Of a stretch of DNA of 13,737 nt, positions 1 through 5,758 are shown piece by piece; positions within the stretch are counted from its first letter, which is position 1; every line of letters begins with the position of its first letter. Source of the DNA: JBFLVQ01 sp040758525 (GTDB lineage Bacteria; Acidobacteriota; Blastocatellia; Chloracidobacteriales; JADJPF01); assembly GCA_040758525.1 (NCBI GenBank), contig JBFLVQ010000198.1, positions 1 through 13,737 on the forward strand, written 5' to 3'. The position numbers and the translations under genes are program-made. A model generated the notes under the pieces. That model searched no databases. It saw nothing but the letters and a program-made list of their open reading frames with translations, and was not told the DNA's origin.

Positions 1-2
1 AC

Positions 3-623
3 TTAGGTCTACGTTTTGGACCTTATGGCGCTAAGCTTAATCCCTTTTCCCAAAGACTAACCTTAGCTAAGCTTAAAGACGCACCACATGGAATTGATCT
101 TGGCGCTTTAGATACTTGTTTACCAAAACGACTCTGCACTGCTTCTAAACATATAAATTTAGCGCCAGAAGTACTGGTCAAGGACCTTGAACGTATAAAG
201 GAGAAACTCCTCAATAACCCACTTGAGAATCAGTCCTACGACTTGTTATTGATTGGACGGCGTCATCTTCGCAGTAACAACTCCTGGATGCATAATAGCT
301 TGAGATTAATCAAGGGACGCCCACTATGTACCTTGCTGATGCACACCACAGATGCGGCACATCGTCATATCCAATCTGGTCAAAAAGTCTCTGTACGCTC
401 ACGTGTAGGTTGTATTGAGATACCAGTAGAGATTACTGATGATATTATGCCAGGGACGGTAAGTATTCCACATGGATGGGGACATGATCGAGATGGTATT
501 TTACTAGAAGTAGCTAAACAGAATGCTGGCGCTAGTATTAATGATCTCACAGATGAATTGTCGATCGATGCAGTTTGTGGAGCAGCAGCCTTCAGTGGAA
601 CTTGGGTGCGTGTTGAGATGTAG
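3..623 (+). CDS. Molybdopterin oxidoreductase, C-terminal part (5'-truncated by window edge)
   Basis: The reading frame is open from base 3 to the stop at 621-623, giving 206 residues of a larger protein. The segment RRHLRSNNSWMHN (about residues 86-98 of the visible part) is typical of the dinucleotide-binding C-terminal domain of DMSO-reductase/formate-dehydrogenase-like molybdoenzymes. The following VSVRSRVGCIEIPVEITDDIMPG and IPHGWGHD segments fit the same double-psi beta-barrel, which holds the bis-MGD cofactor. The catalytic domain, any Fe-S cluster site and any Tat signal lie outside the window, so the substrate cannot be told. The gene is convergent with the hydrolase that ends at 643, leaving 19 bp between the stops and no clear hairpin there. 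The family call is confident; a specific activity such as formate or nitrate would be a guess. Confidence 0.9.
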   Translation, partial: LGLRFGPYGAKLNPFSQRLTLAKLKDAPHGIDLGALDTCLPKRLCTASKHINLAPEVLVKDLERIKEKLLNNPLENQSYDLLLIGRRHLRSNNSWMHNSLRLIKGRPLCTLLMHTTDAAHRHIQSGQKVSVRSRVGCIEIPVEITDDIMPGTVSIPHGWGHDRDGILLEVAKQNAGASINDLTDELSIDAVCGAAAFSGTWVRVEM

Positions 624-642
624 AAATATAGCGCGTTAAAGC

Positions 643-1536
643 TCAGTCAAGAAACTCTGTAAGCAAGTGGTTGAAATCGCGCGCACGTTCTAGCTGTGGC
701 ACATGGCCACAACGCTCAAAGATCTCTAATTGTGCATTGGTAATGGCAGTGGCAAACCGCTTTGCAAACTCTACTGGTAATAGCTCATCCTCGCGTCCCC
801 ATAAGACTAGCGTGCGCGCGCTTACCTGGTACAGTTGCTCATCTAGCCACTCATGTTGATTTGAGATGCTATCCAATATACGCATTACTGTGTCGCCATT
901 ATTTTCCAAACGACGTAATAGATAACTGATTGCGACACTGCGTTGATTAACAAAACGGGCTTTGTCATAGAAGCAAGCGGAAAGCATAGCGCGCATTTCA
1001 GCAAAAGTGCGTGGCGCAAAGTGGATCTGCTGTAAGCGTGCCTGCAGTTCCGGTGATGGCAGCAGACCAGCACTGCAGACCAATGCTAGCCGTCGTACCA
1101 GTTCAGGCCGCTTGATAGCAAAATGTGCTGCTACCCAGCCGCCTAGTGAATTGCCCACTAGATCCACTTGTGAAAGGCTAAGTTGCTTTAGAAAAGCTTC
1201 TAGATAATCGACAAAATCACTAATACGGTATGGTATAGCTGGCTTTTCAGAACGACCATGGCCGATCTGATCAAGAGCTATCACACGCCTACGCTGGCCC
1301 AATTCAGGCAGCACAAAGAGCCAGCTAAGCGCGCTTGAGCCAAGACCATGTAGTAGCACGATCGGATCGCCTTGGCCAACATCTAGGTAGCAGAGCCGGT
1401 GGCCATTCACTTTTACGCTACGCATCATACTCAATGGCGCAGCCGCACGATCCGTACTACCATTACGTCGCTGGATCGATCTTGTGAATAGACCTACCGC
1501 TAAATTGAGTAAAGGTTCCCTAAGCGGATTTAACAT
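643..1536 (-). CDS. Alpha/beta-fold hydrolase, last gene of the rpiB-deoC operon
   Basis: This 297-residue protein has the full alpha/beta-hydrolase signature. LLHGLGSS (61-68) forms the oxyanion-hole region, the nucleophile elbow is GNSLGG with Ser130, and the acid is Asp250 in WGRED. The catalytic His278 lies in CGHVPQLE. A cap domain occupies about 160-235. The first 25 residues (MLNPLREPLLNLAVGLFTRS) form an amphipathic or hydrophobic helix before the fold, which starts near residue 38. The ATG lies only 6 nt after the deoC stop and has no clear Shine-Dalgarno, so translation probably depends on coupling; an internal Met at 37 or 38 is the alternative start. Being last in an rpiB-deoC transcript hints at an ester or lactone substrate linked to sugar metabolism, but the fold alone does not identify the substrate. 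Confidence 0.9.
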   Translation of the reverse strand: MLNPLREPLLNLAVGLFTRSIQRRNGSTDRAAAPLSMMRSVKVNGHRLCYLDVGQGDPIVLLHGLGSSALSWLFVLPELGQRRRVIALDQIGHGRSEKPAIPYRISDFVDYLEAFLKQLSLSQVDLVGNSLGGWVAAHFAIKRPELVRRLALVCSAGLLPSPELQARLQQIHFAPRTFAEMRAMLSACFYDKARFVNQRSVAISYLLRRLENNGDTVMRILDSISNQHEWLDEQLYQVSARTLVLWGREDELLPVEFAKRFATAITNAQLEIFERCGHVPQLERARDFNHLLTEFLD

Positions 1537-1542
1537 ATGTTT

Positions 1543-2418
1543 CTAGTAGGATGTTGCTGGTGCCGCAGAGGCATTCTGTACAATCTTTACACCCACACTT
1601 GCGCCTATACGAGTGGCTCCGGCAGCAAGCATCTCCTGTGCACTAGCAAAGTCGCGTACCCCACCAGCCGCCTTCACACCCAGTTCAGGACCAACGACAC
1701 GTCGCATCAGTGCAACATCATGCACAGTGGCGCCGCCTTTAGAAAAACCTGTGGAAGTCTTGACATAATCAGCACCAGCAGCTTTTACCAGTAGCGATGC
1801 TTTCACCTTCTCTTCATCACTAAGCAGCGCCGTCTCGATAATTACCTTAAGCAAGGCATTTTCACTATGCACAGCCTCTGCAACCAGGCGTATATCATCT
1901 TCGACAAAATCATAATCGCCTGACTTGAGCGCACCAATCTGCATTACCATATCGACCTCAGTAGCGCCATCAAAGATCGCTCGGCGGGCTTCATAAACCT
2001 TTACATCGGTAGCATTGGCACCTAATGGGAAGCCAATCACCGTGCAGACCTCTACACCGCTTCCACATAAGTAATGGGCGCACTCCTTTACCCAAGCTGG
2101 ATTCACACAAACAGAGGCAAAATGGTGCTGAGCTGCTTCCCCACATAATTTGCGGATCTCGGCACGTGTTGCCTCCGGCTTGAGCAGTGTGTGATCGATG
2201 AACTGAGCCATATCACGCGCCGATAGTGCATCTATAGGTGGCAACCCTAACCGTGCTGCCCCTGCTGCCACGGCTGCTTCCATACGATGTACACAGCGTA
2301 CTGTACAACGCTCTGTACAGCTTGGACAAGCAATTGTGGCATCATTGCCTAGGCGTTCTAATACTTCATCAATAATATGCTTAACTAACTCTTCGATGGC
2401 CGGATCTGTTGTTATCAT
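1543..2418 (-). CDS. deoC: Deoxyribose-phosphate aldolase with Cys-rich N-terminal extension
   Basis: DeoC is a class I aldolase that cleaves 2-deoxyribose-5-phosphate to glyceraldehyde-3-phosphate and acetaldehyde. The aldolase barrel runs from about residue 65 to 285: FIDHTLLKPEAT (73-84), VDMVMQIGAL (155-164, Asp156), KTSTGFSKGGAT with Schiff-base Lys220, and VKAAGGVRD with Lys249 as proton shuttle. All expected catalytic residues are present. At 291 residues it is about 65 longer than common short DeoC proteins. The excess is N-terminal: an amphipathic helix (PAIEELVKHIIDEVLERLG, 6-24), then Cys31, Cys34, Cys38 and Cys42, then an Ala-rich linker. The helix resembles microcompartment encapsulation peptides. 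The start codon overlaps the rpiB stop (ATGA), so the two are translationally coupled. The catalytic call is firm; the targeting role is inference. Confidence 0.95.
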   Translation of the reverse strand: MITTDPAIEELVKHIIDEVLERLGNDATIACPSCTERCTVRCVHRMEAAVAAGAARLGLPPIDALSARDMAQFIDHTLLKPEATRAEIRKLCGEAAQHHFASVCVNPAWVKECAHYLCGSGVEVCTVIGFPLGANATDVKVYEARRAIFDGATEVDMVMQIGALKSGDYDFVEDDIRLVAEAVHSENALLKVIIETALLSDEEKVKASLLVKAAGADYVKTSTGFSKGGATVHDVALMRRVVGPELGVKAAGGVRDFASAQEMLAAGATRIGASVGVKIVQNASAAPATSY

Positions 2419-3035
2419 CTCAGGTATCTTTTCTCAATCGTTATGATTTTTGCCACTCTATTGATGTGGCGCTCTTCACTAATAGAAGTCTCTAGCCAGG
2501 TCTTGACGATCTCACGCATTGCCTCAGCAGTGATAAAGCGTCCCCCTAGCGTGAGCACATTGGCATCATTATGTTCACGACTATTGCGTGCTAGCGCCGG
2601 TGTATAGGCAAGCGCAGCACGCACTCCAGGTAGTTTGTTAGCTACCATACAGGAGCCTATGCCAGCGCCATCAATAATAATACCTAAAGGAAATTCTGCT
2701 TGTGAAACGGCTTGCGCGACCATATAGGCGTAGTCAGGATAGTCAACCGGTTTAGTATCATAAGTACCAAAGTCATGATAATCGACACCTAGTTCGCCAA
2801 GTAACTTCTTGAGTTCCTCTTTCATCTCGTAACCGCCATGATCGGCAGCAATAGCAATAGCGCGCTTACGTGCTGTACGACGTCGCCGTCGTACTATTTC
2901 TAATTGACGGGCAGTAATTAGATCATGCGCTAGTGGTGTAATAATAGCGTTCTCGGCTAATTGAATCTTCTCGCCTGCCGCTACCTCCTTGAGATCGTGC
3001 TCAGTAATAACCTGCTTTTCGGAAAAGTCTATCAT
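2415..3035 (-). CDS. RpiB/LacAB-family sugar-phosphate isomerase-like protein with EutT-like N-terminal leader
   Basis: Residues 58-206 match the RpiB family (ribose-5-phosphate isomerase B): IAIAADHGGYEMKEELK (60-76), GAGIGSCMVANKLPGVRAA (123-141) and SREHNDANVLTLGGR (152-166, with the conserved His155). RpiB normally interconverts ribose-5-P and ribulose-5-P. Here the catalytic cysteine of the ICGTG motif is Asp122 (IIDGAG), the following Thr is Ala124, and Cys129 appears further on. The activity or its mechanism may therefore differ. Residues 1-50 form an extra domain (ITEHDLKEV, then IITPLAHDLITARQLEIV) like the region preceding EutT-type microcompartment adenosyltransferases, joined by an arginine-rich linker (49-58). 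It is the first gene of a three-gene minus-strand operon. The AGGA just 3 nt before the ATG is too close for a normal Shine-Dalgarno; GGGAG lies about 14 nt upstream. Confidence 0.88.
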   Translation of the reverse strand: MIDFSEKQVITEHDLKEVAAGEKIQLAENAIITPLAHDLITARQLEIVRRRRRTARKRAIAIAADHGGYEMKEELKKLLGELGVDYHDFGTYDTKPVDYPDYAYMVAQAVSQAEFPLGIIIDGAGIGSCMVANKLPGVRAALAYTPALARNSREHNDANVLTLGGRFITAEAMREIVKTWLETSISEERHINRVAKIITIEKRYLR

Positions 3036-3160
3036 TGTCCTACTGCTGTCTCCCGCTAGTTTTGGGGATTTGAACCTAGATTAAGTCTGCTAACATCTTA
3101 ATACAAAGTCACAGAAAACTAGTACCGTTTCTAGCAGTTAGTAAATAGTTTGTTAAAATA
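3036..3160. other. Divergent intergenic region between the rpiB operon and the ankyrin gene
   Basis: These 125 bp must hold the promoters for the minus-strand rpiB-deoC-hydrolase operon and the plus-strand ankyrin gene. It is AT-rich, especially near 3140-3160. I could not pick a convincing -35/-10 pair for either direction, nor a clear operator repeat. Confidence 0.5.
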
Positions 3161-3604
3161 ATGGAGCATTTATTAATATCTAGCAGTATGGATAAAGAGA
3201 TTACGACAATTCACGAAGCAGTAAAATCTGGAGATATTAGCAGAGTAAAAACTCTCCTAGAGACCGATCCATCTCTAGTTAATGCTCGGCTCGATGAGAG
3301 AATCTATTTAGGTGAAGTATTAGGGACAACACCACTGCATTTAGCCGTTAACAATGGCCATTTGGCAATGGCAGAATTGTTACTAAGCGCCGGCGCTAAT
3401 GTTAATGCTTTAGATTCATTCTATCTAACCCCACTGCATATGGTAGCCTGGAATGGAACAGTAGCAATGGCAAAATTACTAATTGAGAATGGAGCTAACC
3501 TAGAGGCGGAAGCAGAATATTGTGAAACCCCTCTAGATGTAGCTGAGCGTGAAGATAATTTTGCCGTCAAAGCGTTTTTAATTAGCTTTGAAAAAAAGAA
3601 ATAG
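3161..3604 (+). CDS. Small ankyrin-repeat protein
   Basis: The 147-residue protein is almost entirely ankyrin repeats: about four units, with the characteristic TTPLHLAVNNGHLAMAELLL (65-84), TPLHMVAWNGTVAMAKLLIENGAN and ETPLDVAE segments. Ankyrin repeats are helical protein-binding scaffolds, so this is most likely a cytoplasmic interaction or inhibitor protein; there is no signal peptide, membrane segment or catalytic domain. Neither the ATG at 3161 nor the in-frame ATG at 3188 (Met10) has a good Shine-Dalgarno. The first repeat begins at about residue 13, so starting at 3188 would lose nothing structural. It stands alone, divergent from rpiB and convergent with the LuxR-type gene. Its partner cannot be inferred from the sequence. 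Confidence 0.88.
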   Translation: MEHLLISSSMDKEITTIHEAVKSGDISRVKTLLETDPSLVNARLDERIYLGEVLGTTPLHLAVNNGHLAMAELLLSAGANVNALDSFYLTPLHMVAWNGTVAMAKLLIENGANLEAEAEYCETPLDVAEREDNFAVKAFLISFEKKK

Positions 3605-3666
3605 CATAACTAAACCGGCAACCCTGCAGAAGTGATTGCGCAATACATTATAAGGAAAAGCAGCGG

Positions 3667-3702
3667 CTACGATTGGCTTATAAGAGATTAGCCAAACCGT
3701 AG
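3667..3702. terminator. Stem-loop 1 between convergent genes
   Basis: CTACG (3667-3671) plus TTGGCT (3673-3678) pair with AGCCAA (3690-3695) plus CGTAG (3698-3702), giving an 11-bp stem with a small internal bulge and an 11-nt loop. It lies 63 nt past the ankyrin stop. No U-tract follows, so termination is inferred from position and stem strength. Confidence 0.45.
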
Positions 3703-3714
3703 GCTTTACAATAG

Positions 3715-3743
3715 CTCAGATCGGCAATTGTTGCCGATCTGAG
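3715..3743. terminator. Perfect 13-bp hairpin, probable bidirectional terminator
   Basis: CTCAGATCGGCAA (3715-3727) and TTGCCGATCTGAG (3731-3743) form a perfect 13-bp inverted repeat around a 3-nt loop (TTG). It lies between the convergent ankyrin and LuxR-type genes, where a shared terminator is expected. The flanks are AT-rich but lack a long T-run in either direction. Confidence 0.6.
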
Positions 3744-3801
3744 TGCTAATTAATATTAAATGCCAATCTTTACCTTACCTACTCCCACATATATGTGGTA
3801 C

Positions 3802-4101
3802 TTATGAGTGTGCGCTAATAGCTAAAACCTCTTCACTGACAGTTGGCTTTACTTCATAATTGCGATGTTCCTGGACATTGCAGAGCCCACTGCGAATGGC
3901 ATATTTAACTAAAGCAGGCAGATCGTGTAACTGCAATTTAATCATAATACGGGCGCGGTGCGCTTCCACCGTGCGCCTTGATAGCAATAGCGCTTTTGCT
4001 GTCTCCTCATTGGAATAACCGTCTGCCAGTAATTTCAACACCTGTTTTTCACGTTCAGTTAAATTTCTCACTAAATTAGTCTTGCGGGATCTCCAAGTCA
4101 T
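3802..4101 (-). CDS. Stand-alone LuxR/GerE-type HTH transcription regulator
   Basis: This 99-residue protein is essentially one LuxR_C_like (GerE) DNA-binding domain. NLTEREKQVLKLLADGYSNEE (13-33) gives helix 1 and the classic L-T-x-R-E motif. TAKALLLSRRTVEAHRARIMIKL (34-56) is the helix-turn-helix, with the recognition helix in SRRTVEAHR. There is no receiver, PAS or autoinducer domain, so it either acts constitutively, is controlled by its own level, or partners with another protein. The tail (75-99) is uncharacterised. The ATG at 4101 is supported by GAGG (minus strand, 4110-4113) 8 nt upstream. No neighbour is an obvious target. Confidence 0.88.
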   Translation of the reverse strand: MTWRSRKTNLVRNLTEREKQVLKLLADGYSNEETAKALLLSRRTVEAHRARIMIKLQLHDLPALVKYAIRSGLCNVQEHRNYEVKPTVSEEVLAISAHS

Positions 4102-4376
4102 ACTTTTAACCTCACTAATATTATTTATAGGCAGAGTAATAGGCTGACACAGCCACTCTTACGGTGACATTGCCGTCTTTTTCCTGCCGTAGTATTCTCC
4201 TTCTATATATCTAATAACGGATTTCTTTTGATTTTGTATTCTGAGATAGGAAAAATATTTTTATTTTTTGGAAAAAAGTTGATTGGCAAGACTACTAGCT
4301 GTCTGCTACGGTGCTATTAAAACCCTTCGGGGTTAACTCAAAAATACTTATTTTCAGGTGTTAAGTCAATCATTTA
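4102..4376. other. Intergenic region upstream of the LuxR-type gene
   Basis: About 275 bp without a gene. It must contain the promoter of the minus-strand LuxR-type gene. An A/T-rich tract lies at 4200-4280 and a small UUCG-type hairpin at 4321-4334 (listed separately). I see no further coding potential. Confidence 0.5.
4314..4334 (-). terminator. Small GC-topped hairpin, probable terminator of the cupin/SnoaL transcript
   Basis: AACCC (4321-4325), loop TTCG and GGGTT (4330-4334) form a 5-bp stem with a stable tetraloop. On the minus strand the stem runs directly into TTTTAATAG, a short U-tract. It lies about 45 nt past the last stop of the minus-strand group ending at 4377, where a terminator would be expected. 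Confidence 0.5.
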
Positions 4377-4790
4377 TTATGGTGTTAGCCGATATCTATC
4401 ACGAGCATAAAGGACCGCTTGCCGTATATTAGGCAATCCCAAAACTTGTGTAGTAAGCCGTTCAAGCCCAATTGCCAGCCCACCATGGGGAGGCATTCCA
4501 AGCTCAAACATTCTTAGATGGCTCTCAAATTTGAATGGATTCATGCCACGGGCGCAAAGAGCTGCTTTAATAGCCTCTCGTTGATGTAATCTTTGACCGC
4601 CAGTAGTTATCTCTATTCCACGAAATAGTAGATTAAAACTATTAGCAGCTCCCTGCTCTCCGCGTGGCGCGGTATAGAAAGGACGGCCAGTGAGTGGAAA
4701 CCCAATAACGAAGAGCGCTGCTACACCCGTCTCTCTTTCAGCAAGTGCACATAGCAGAGCTTTTGTCGGCTTTTTGCTTGTATTAAGCCA
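4377..4790 (-). pseudogene. 5'-truncated aspartyl-tRNA synthetase (archaeal/non-discriminating type) remnant
   Basis: The minus-strand frame is open from a TAA at 4791-4793 down to the stop at 4377-4379, about 137 codons. Its translation matches the C-terminal end of class II AspRS of the archaeal/AspS2 kind: LFVIGFPLTGRPFYTAPR, NLLFRGIEITTGGQRLHQR, and motif 3 in MPPHGGLAIGLERLT, followed by QVLGLPNIRQAVLYARDRYRLTP. The anticodon-binding OB fold and motif 1, some 300 residues, are absent. No ATG, GTG or TTG start exists before 4544, where only about 55 residues remain. It therefore cannot make a working synthetase. The frame has no internal stop, so the deletion is probably fairly recent. 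The break sits directly against the cupin stop, suggesting the cupin-SnoaL-MocR block or a deletion replaced the 5' end. A working AspRS must be encoded elsewhere. Confidence 0.85.
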
Positions 4791-4793
4791 TTA

Positions 4794-5156
4794 TCATTTT
4801 TCGTCTTTTAGTATTTCAATTGGTTTGGGCAAGTTTACAAATACTAAACAGCCATTCTGCGACCAAGCTGCATGCTTGCCATCTGGAGGAGTATAAAGAT
4901 AATCACCAGTTCTTAAATGATGTCCTCCTAGCTTTAAGTCGCCCTCTATGACAAATACCTCTTCACCAGCAGGATGATTATGTGCTGGGAACCTTGCACC
5001 TGCCTCAAGCTTTAACAGAAAGGAAACCGCCTGGGTCTCCTTTTCTAAATGTAGTACCTTTACAGATACTCCCGGTGTTGATAGTGATTTCCATTCACCT
5101 TCATCCTTGCGTACCAGTATAGCAAGAGCTTTTGTCTGCGTAGATGTTGTTTCCAT
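4794..5156 (-). CDS. ChrR-like cupin-domain protein
   Basis: This single-domain cupin of 120 residues has the ChrR-type layout: FPAHNHPAGEEVFVIEG (56-72) with probable metal ligands His59, His61 and Glu65, GDYLYTPPDGKHAAW with His95, and GCLVFV (102-107). Such domains bind a divalent metal, usually zinc, and act either as redox or singlet-oxygen sensing parts of anti-sigma factors or as small enzymes. No sigma-binding domain is attached here. I start it at the ATG at 5156, which has AGGAG (minus strand, 5167-5171) 10 nt upstream. A longer frame from 5210 would overlap the preceding SnoaL gene and has no comparable ribosome site. It lies 20 nt after the SnoaL stop, in an operon divergent from a MocR regulator. 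Its substrate is unknown. Confidence 0.85.
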   Translation of the reverse strand: METTSTQTKALAILVRKDEGEWKSLSTPGVSVKVLHLEKETQAVSFLLKLEAGARFPAHNHPAGEEVFVIEGDLKLGGHHLRTGDYLYTPPDGKHAAWSQNGCLVFVNLPKPIEILKDEK

Positions 5157-5176
5157 AATCTTATCGCTCCTACGTG

Positions 5177-5605
5177 TTAGCATTCCTGAAGTTGTTTCCA
5201 AAGTATCCAACGATCCAGGTGTGGCCGCTCTGAAATAATATGTCCACTCTCGTCAAACTCATAGACTGTACATATAGGCACTTCTACGCTCTTATTGGTG
5301 GCAGGAATGCCTTCCCAAGTTCCTGTATGTCTGCCTGTTAACTTCTGTTCAATAATTATTGCTTCAGTTGTAGTATGCCTTTTTATTTCGACTACGCTAA
5401 GCTCCGAGAATGCTCCTTGATCTCCAAACCCTAAGCCTTCATGAAGCTTTCGTATCATCTCATGACCACGATAGGCTTTCCCACCCCAGATAAGTTCAGC
5501 ATCAGCAGCAAAAGTCTCCATAATGGCGTTAATATCATGCTTGTTCTCAACACTAAGATGCTGCTCAAGCACTACTTCACATAAACGCTCTTTCTTGCCT
5601 TGCAT
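5177..5605 (-). CDS. SnoaL-like / NTF2-fold protein
   Basis: This 142-residue protein has an NTF2-like alpha+beta barrel of the SnoaL/ester-cyclase kind. EQHLSVENKHDINAIMETFAADAEL (14-38) is the helical opening, followed by YRGHEMIRKLHEG and strands such as VVEIKRHTTTEAIIIEQKLTGRHTG and CTVYEFDESGHIISERPHLDRWIL. Family members bind small hydrophobic ligands or catalyse cyclisation, hydrolysis or isomerisation; the residues visible do not identify a reaction. I choose the ATG at 5605, which has AGGAG 9 nt upstream. An in-frame TTG at 5626 would add seven residues but lacks a site. It is the first gene of the unit read away from the MocR gene, hence probably a target of that regulator. Confidence 0.85.
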   Translation of the reverse strand: MQGKKERLCEVVLEQHLSVENKHDINAIMETFAADAELIWGGKAYRGHEMIRKLHEGLGFGDQGAFSELSVVEIKRHTTTEAIIIEQKLTGRHTGTWEGIPATNKSVEVPICTVYEFDESGHIISERPHLDRWILWKQLQEC

Positions 5606-5654
5606 CTCTTCATTCTCCTTCAACAAACTCTTCCATAGTTGATTTTCTCTCTTG

Positions 5655-5723
5655 ATGGTTCTAGTCTATATGGTAATTGGCTCTTTTGTAAGAACCAATA
5701 TTAGAAAAACGATAGAGCCAATT
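5655..5723. promoter_or_regulatory. Probable MocR operator: four TGGYTCT half-sites in the divergent promoter
   Basis: Related half-sites occur as ATGGTTCT (5655-5662, forward), AATTGGCTCT (5675-5684, forward), AAGAACCAAT (5690-5699, reverse) and AGAGCCAATT (5714-5723, reverse). The second and fourth are a perfect inverted pair, extendable by one base. Same-orientation sites are 22 and 23 bp apart, about two helical turns. MocR-type regulators are known to use direct-repeat plus inverted-repeat operators. Position between the MocR gene and its divergent neighbours supports autoregulation and control of the SnoaL-cupin unit. A weak minus-strand -10-like TATAGA lies at 5665-5670. Confidence 0.6.
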
Positions 5724-5758
5724 ATTATTTTCGCAGGTAATAGAATAGGAGAGTAGAA

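Noticed and set aside
624..642. Possible terminator between the molybdoenzyme and hydrolase genes
   Set aside because: The 19-bp gap shows no inverted repeat of useful length.
1537..1794. Plus-strand 85-codon frame opposite the deoC 3' end
   Set aside because: It lies entirely antisense to deoC, whose catalytic motifs are intact; its translation has no recognisable domain.
2286..2330. Clustered TGTAC/GTAC repeats that looked like an operator or tandem repeat
   Set aside because: They arise from the cysteine codons (and neighbours) of the DeoC N-terminal CxxCxxxCxxxC cluster.
4690..4896. Plus-strand 68-codon frame across the AspRS remnant and cupin 3' end
   Set aside because: Antisense to recognisable AspRS and cupin coding sequence; no domain is visible.
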